DNA from: Planctomycetaceae bacterium
GTDB taxonomy: Bacteria > Planctomycetota > Phycisphaerae > UBA1845 > UTPLA1
Direction: 5' to 3'
Assembly: GCA_011525745.1 (NCBI GenBank)
Contig: WYBU01000047.1
Location: 1 to 42,385 of the forward strand
Length of the DNA stretch: 42,385 bases
Shown: piece by piece, positions 39,439 through 42,385 of the stretch
Layout: the number at the start of each line of letters is the position of its first letter
How positions within the stretch are numbered: position 1 is the first letter of the stretch
Translations under genes and position numbers: made by a program
The notes under the pieces: generated by a model
What the model was told of the DNA's origin: nothing
Database searches by the model: none
The model's input: the letters and a program-made list of their open reading frames with translations, nothing else

Positions 39439-40431
39439 ATGCGTACGTATCCCGCCGTCATCGCCGTCGCGGCCATGTTTTTCGGCGCCGATTCGCCCGG
39501 CGTACGGCAGAGTTGTCTTGCGGCGAGTCAGCCGCCGGTCGAACCGCCGGAAGCCGCCGCCGCGACTTCGCCGGAACCGCTGCTGGGAATTCGCATTTAC
39601 GATCCGCGCGTCGTCGAGTGTGTTGCGTTGGTCGAGGCCGGTAAAGGCGCCGAGGCCGTTACGCGCCTGCGCGAACTGACGCGTGGGCGTGAGGGGCCGT
39701 CGCTGGACCAGCTCAACGAGCTGCGCCTGGGGCTGGGTTTCGTCCTTCTGCGCGACGGCCAGGTTCAAGAGGCTCGCAAGTTGCTGCTGCCGCTCAGCAA
39801 GATGGCCGATCGGCCGCGCGAGGCGCACCGTGCCAAGGTCCTGTATGACATCGCCTCGCGCTGGCAGAAAAAGCGGATCGACGACTGGCCGTTGCGAAAG
39901 GCCGACCGCTGGCGCGATGCGCTGCTGCGGGAAGCCGCCGACATTGCCGGCGAAGCGCGCGGCGGCCATCAGCGCCTGGTGCGCACGATCGTGTCGGAAC
40001 AATGGTCGAAGATCTCGATCGAGCTTGAGCTGATCCGCCGGTCGCTGCACCTGCTCGAGTACATCGACCTGCCGCAGGCCCGCCAGACCGAATCCGATGC
40101 GCTGGTTGAACACGCCGCGTCGCTGGCCGCGGAGGTGCGCGACATCAACGTTTACATTGCCCGGGTAGGCAATCTGGTCAGCGATCTGACCGGCCAGATG
40201 AGTTCGCGAAGCGACTCAACCAGCGGGCGGCGCGGGTATCTGCCCGCCCACGTGGTCGAGCGGCACAACGCGCTGATCGACATGATGGCCGCCGCCAACG
40301 AGGCGGGCGAGAGGCTGGTGACGGAGTATCGGCGCGTCATCGACCGCTGCGAGGGCCGGTTGAAGAAGGATGCCAGCGTCAAGATGAGCAAGACGCGTTT
40401 GCCCGCCAAGCGAGAGGTTTTCCGGCGGTGA
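39439..40431 (+). CDS. Secreted helical protein of unknown function
   Basis: The 330-residue protein has a signal peptide-like N terminus (MRTYPAVIAVAAMFFGADSPG...LAAS) and an Ala/Pro/Glu linker. It then has helical, TPR-like segments (CVALVEAGKGAEAVTRLREL, LNELRLGLGFVLLRDGQVQEARKLL) and a long coiled-coil-like region (residues about 200-290: RDINVYIARVGNLVSDLTGQ, HNALIDMMAAANEAGERLV). It ends with a very basic tail. I do not recognise the family; a periplasmic scaffold or an assembly factor is conceivable. The ATG at 39439 is chosen over TTG 39430, three codons upstream. Confidence 0.75.
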   Translation: MRTYPAVIAVAAMFFGADSPGVRQSCLAASQPPVEPPEAAAATSPEPLLGIRIYDPRVVECVALVEAGKGAEAVTRLRELTRGREGPSLDQLNELRLGLGFVLLRDGQVQEARKLLLPLSKMADRPREAHRAKVLYDIASRWQKKRIDDWPLRKADRWRDALLREAADIAGEARGGHQRLVRTIVSEQWSKISIELELIRRSLHLLEYIDLPQARQTESDALVEHAASLAAEVRDINVYIARVGNLVSDLTGQMSSRSDSTSGRRGYLPAHVVERHNALIDMMAAANEAGERLVTEYRRVIDRCEGRLKKDASVKMSKTRLPAKREVFRR

Positions 40432-40953
40432 TCGCGTCCGTGTCACGAGCAGTCCGGCTGCGATTGGCCGGCACGTTCGTCGGCACTCGGGTGGCGGTGT
40501 CATCCGCGTCGCCGCTGTTGATCCGAGCCGCGAAGCGGCGGCATTGCGGCAGTCGGCGTGGTACGCGCTTGTAGCCCGCGCCGATCGGAAACCCGGGCAC
40601 CAGCCCGGGGCGAATTCGCGCGACTGTACGGGCTGCGCGGCATCGGCGAGCGGGATGCGCCCGCTCGCGTTCGCCCGTGAACGGTTCGCTCGCGCACCGG
40701 CGTTCGACGCCTGGCGGCGCGCCGAACGGCCATTCTTCGATCGAGCCGTCGCATTGAAGGCCCGACGGCCGGATCCCGCTCGCTGACGCTTCGCGGCTCT
40801 GATTCGCACGGGCTGCAAGCCCGTGCCACGCGGAAGAGCGGTCCGTACGGCGGACCCTACGAACGGCGCCACGCGAGTAGCGGCACCGGTCGGGGATCGG
40901 CGCAGCGCGCCGGCCCTTTGCCATTCCGCGCGGCGCTCCTACAGTACGCGGCG
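40432..40953. repeat. Repeat-rich spacer with degraded 281-bp unit and CACGGGCT hairpin
   Basis: The segment about 40640-40833 is an inverted, degraded relative of the tandem 281-bp unit at 41731-42292: it shares words such as GGATCCCGCTCGCTGACGC, CGCGGCTCTGA and CACGGGCTgcaAGCCCGTG followed by CCACGCGG (40807-40833). No gene is supported here. The start codon of the ABC ATPase at 40954 has no ribosome site. Confidence 0.6.
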
Positions 40954-41721
40954 ATGGTCGAAGTCGAATGCCTGGTGAAAACTTTCCCGACGACCGACGG
41001 CGGCGAGAAACGCGCCGTTGATGAGTTGTCGTTTCGCGTCGATCGAGGCGAAGTTTATGGCCTGCTGGGGCCTAACGGCGCCGGCAAGACGACGACGTTG
41101 CGCATCATCAGCGGGCTGCTGTCGCCGACCAGCGGCACGGTGCGCGTCAACGGTCACGACGCGCACGTCGACCGCGAGGCGGTCAAGCGCTCGCTGGGCT
41201 ATCTCACGGCCAGCACCGGCTTGTATCAGCGGCTGACGCCGCGCGAGACACTGGAGTATTTCGGCCGGCTGCACGGACTGGGCGACGTCACGCTGGCGCG
41301 CCGCATCGAGGAGCTGGTGGACTGGCTCGACATGCGGCCGTTCCTCGATCTGCGCTGCGGCGGGCTGTCGACCGGTCAGAAGCAGCGCACGAGCATCGCC
41401 CGCGCGCTGATCGGCGATCCGCCCGTGCTGATCCTCGACGAGCCGACGCTGGGGCTGGACGTGCTGACGAACCGCGTGATTCTGGATTTTATCCGTCAGG
41501 AAGGCGCGCGCGGCAAGACGATCATTCTGTCGACGCACTATCTCGACGACGCGCAGTGGCTGTGCCACCGCTTCGGCCTGTTGCACCAGGGGCGGCTGAT
41601 GGCCGAGGGCGACCTCGAGACGTTGCGGGCGCGCAGCGGACGCAGTCGGCTGAGCGAGATCTTTCTGTGCCTGTGCGGCGAGGATGAGTCGGTGTTGGCG
41701 GCGCGCGGTGCGGGCGTCTGA
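40954..41721 (+). CDS. ABC transporter ATP-binding protein (NatA/CcmA-type)
   Basis: The 255-residue ATPase has Walker A GPNGAGKTT (residues about 36-44), the Q-loop region YLTASTGLYQRLTPRETLEYF, signature LSTGQKQR, Walker B VLILDEPTLGLD and switch LSTHYLDDA. The closest pattern is the NatA/ABC-2 type used for sodium or drug export, where it pairs with a membrane permease. No permease gene follows within the window: instead a repeat array begins ten bases after the stop. The partner may lie beyond the array at the right end or elsewhere. ATG 40954 gives the family N terminus; frame further upstream is spacer. Confidence 0.92.
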   Translation: MVEVECLVKTFPTTDGGEKRAVDELSFRVDRGEVYGLLGPNGAGKTTTLRIISGLLSPTSGTVRVNGHDAHVDREAVKRSLGYLTASTGLYQRLTPRETLEYFGRLHGLGDVTLARRIEELVDWLDMRPFLDLRCGGLSTGQKQRTSIARALIGDPPVLILDEPTLGLDVLTNRVILDFIRQEGARGKTIILSTHYLDDAQWLCHRFGLLHQGRLMAEGDLETLRARSGRSRLSEIFLCLCGEDESVLAARGAGV

Positions 41722-41730
41722 GCGCCGCTG

Positions 41731-42292
41731 CCTGATCCGAACCGCAAGCACCAGCGCTGCGGTGATCGGAGCCGCGAAGCGTAAGCGAGCGGGATCGGGC
41801 CGTCCGGACCCGGGATGCAACGCTTCGATTGCGCTGCGAGCAATCGGCGCGGAGTGAGGCTTGAAACGCCCATGCGCGAATGAACGGTTCGCTTGTGCAC
41901 GTGGCTTGCGGATCCCGCTTGCCGACGCTGCGCGGCTTTGAATGAGGTTCACACGCACGGGCTACAAGCCCGTGCCACGCGGGATGGCAGACCGCACGTA
42001 AGTATGCGTTGCCTGTTCCGAGCCGCAAGCGCCAGCGCTGCGGTGATCGGAGCCGCGAAGCGTAAGCGAGCGGGATCGGGCCGTCCGGACCCGGGATGCA
42101 ACGCTTCGATTGCGCTGCGAGCATTCGGCGCGGAGTGAGGCTTGAAACGCTCATGCGCGAATGAACGGTTCGCTTGTGCACGTGGCTTGCGGATCCCGCT
42201 TGCCGACGCTGCGCGGCTCTGAATGAGGTTCACACGCACGGGCTACAAGCCCGTGCCACGCGGGATGGCAGACCGCACGTAAGTATGCGTTG
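41731..42292. repeat. 281-bp tandem duplication containing several hairpin repeats
   Basis: Copy one is 41731-42011 and copy two 42012-42292, differing at six positions, so about 98% identical. Each copy holds a CCGAACC/CCGAGCC-GCAAGCG(C)C-type repeat, a GAAGCGTAAGCGAGCGGGATC word, its near-complement GCGGATCCCGCTTGCC further on, and the CACGGGCTacaAGCCCGTG hairpin with CCACGCGGGATGG tail. No gene is supported. The low divergence points to recent duplication. Confidence 0.9.
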
Positions 42293-42296
42293 CCGT

Positions 42297-42385
42297 CACA
42301 GCCGAGGGCGGCTGTGCCCCATTCACAGCCGAGGGCGGCTGTGCCCCATTCACAGCCGAGGGCGGCTGTGCCCCATTCACAGCCG
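42297..42385. repeat. Perfect 27-bp hairpin array running off the right edge
   Basis: Three identical 27-bp units begin at 42297, 42324 and 42351, and a fourth starts at 42378. Each is CACAGCCGagggCGGCTGTG plus CCCCATT. These are the same hairpin arms as at 8902 and 16949 but with a shorter, invariant linker. The array length beyond the window is unknown. Confidence 0.9.

Overview
This is a GC-rich bacterial chromosome segment with 27 complete protein genes I would defend, plus a four-codon start at the left edge, no RNA genes that I can see, and unusually repeat-rich intergenic spacers. The gene content points to Planctomycetota: a very large secreted TPR/PQQ-propeller protein next to a secreted prenyltransferase-repeat protein, a MoxR/DUF58/BatA set, DUF3299, many secreted or lipoprotein products, and stereotyped intergenic words of the kind seen in planctomycete genomes. 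The class cannot be decided from this window.

Layout. 1-8762: a DUF3299 lipoprotein-like protein, queA (minus), a conserved protein of unknown role, a di-CxxCH lipoprotein, a dGTPase-type HD hydrolase (minus) and a 1075-residue LVIVD-propeller/DOMON-like secreted protein. 8849-9290: hairpin repeats, including a 12-unit, 30-bp array. 9330-16772: an all-minus block with a Tat-exported class V aminotransferase, a secreted triple-PPIase fusion (cyclophilin plus two FKBP domains), two tiny paralogous hydrophobic proteins with conserved cysteines, a two-gene bd-type oxidase-like complex whose subunit I carries a cytochrome c tail, and endonuclease III. 17132-23288: a plus block with hmgA, a retropepsin-like protease, a small unknown, an MNT/HEPN pair, a small secreted protein, an M50 site-2 protease with zinc ribbons, an RRM protein with a long leader and a possible uORF, and an FHA/zinc-ribbon membrane protein. 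23528-34491: a minus block reading TPR/PQQ giant, prenyltransferase-repeat protein, MoxR, DUF58 and BatA/vWA, with repeats lodged in three of its four junctions. 34640-41721: a plus block with a polytopic membrane protein, a SWIM-SNF2 helicase, a secreted helical protein and a NatA-type ABC ATPase with no permease after it in the window. 41731-42385: a 281-bp tandem duplication and the start of a 27-bp hairpin array that runs off the right edge.

Functional themes. The MoxR-DUF58-BatA genes probably form an ATPase/vWA envelope-maintenance module, coupled by position to the secreted prenyltransferase-repeat and PQQ proteins. The bd-like oxidase pair may take electrons from cytochrome c rather than quinol, and the two small proteins beside it are candidate accessory subunits, though one has its own promoter and terminator candidates.

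The most striking feature is the spacer content: at least six different perfect or near-perfect hairpin families, in tandem arrays, inverted pairs and singletons, in most spacers longer than about 250 bp and in none of the genes. All functions are inferred from motifs seen by eye; no database search was run.
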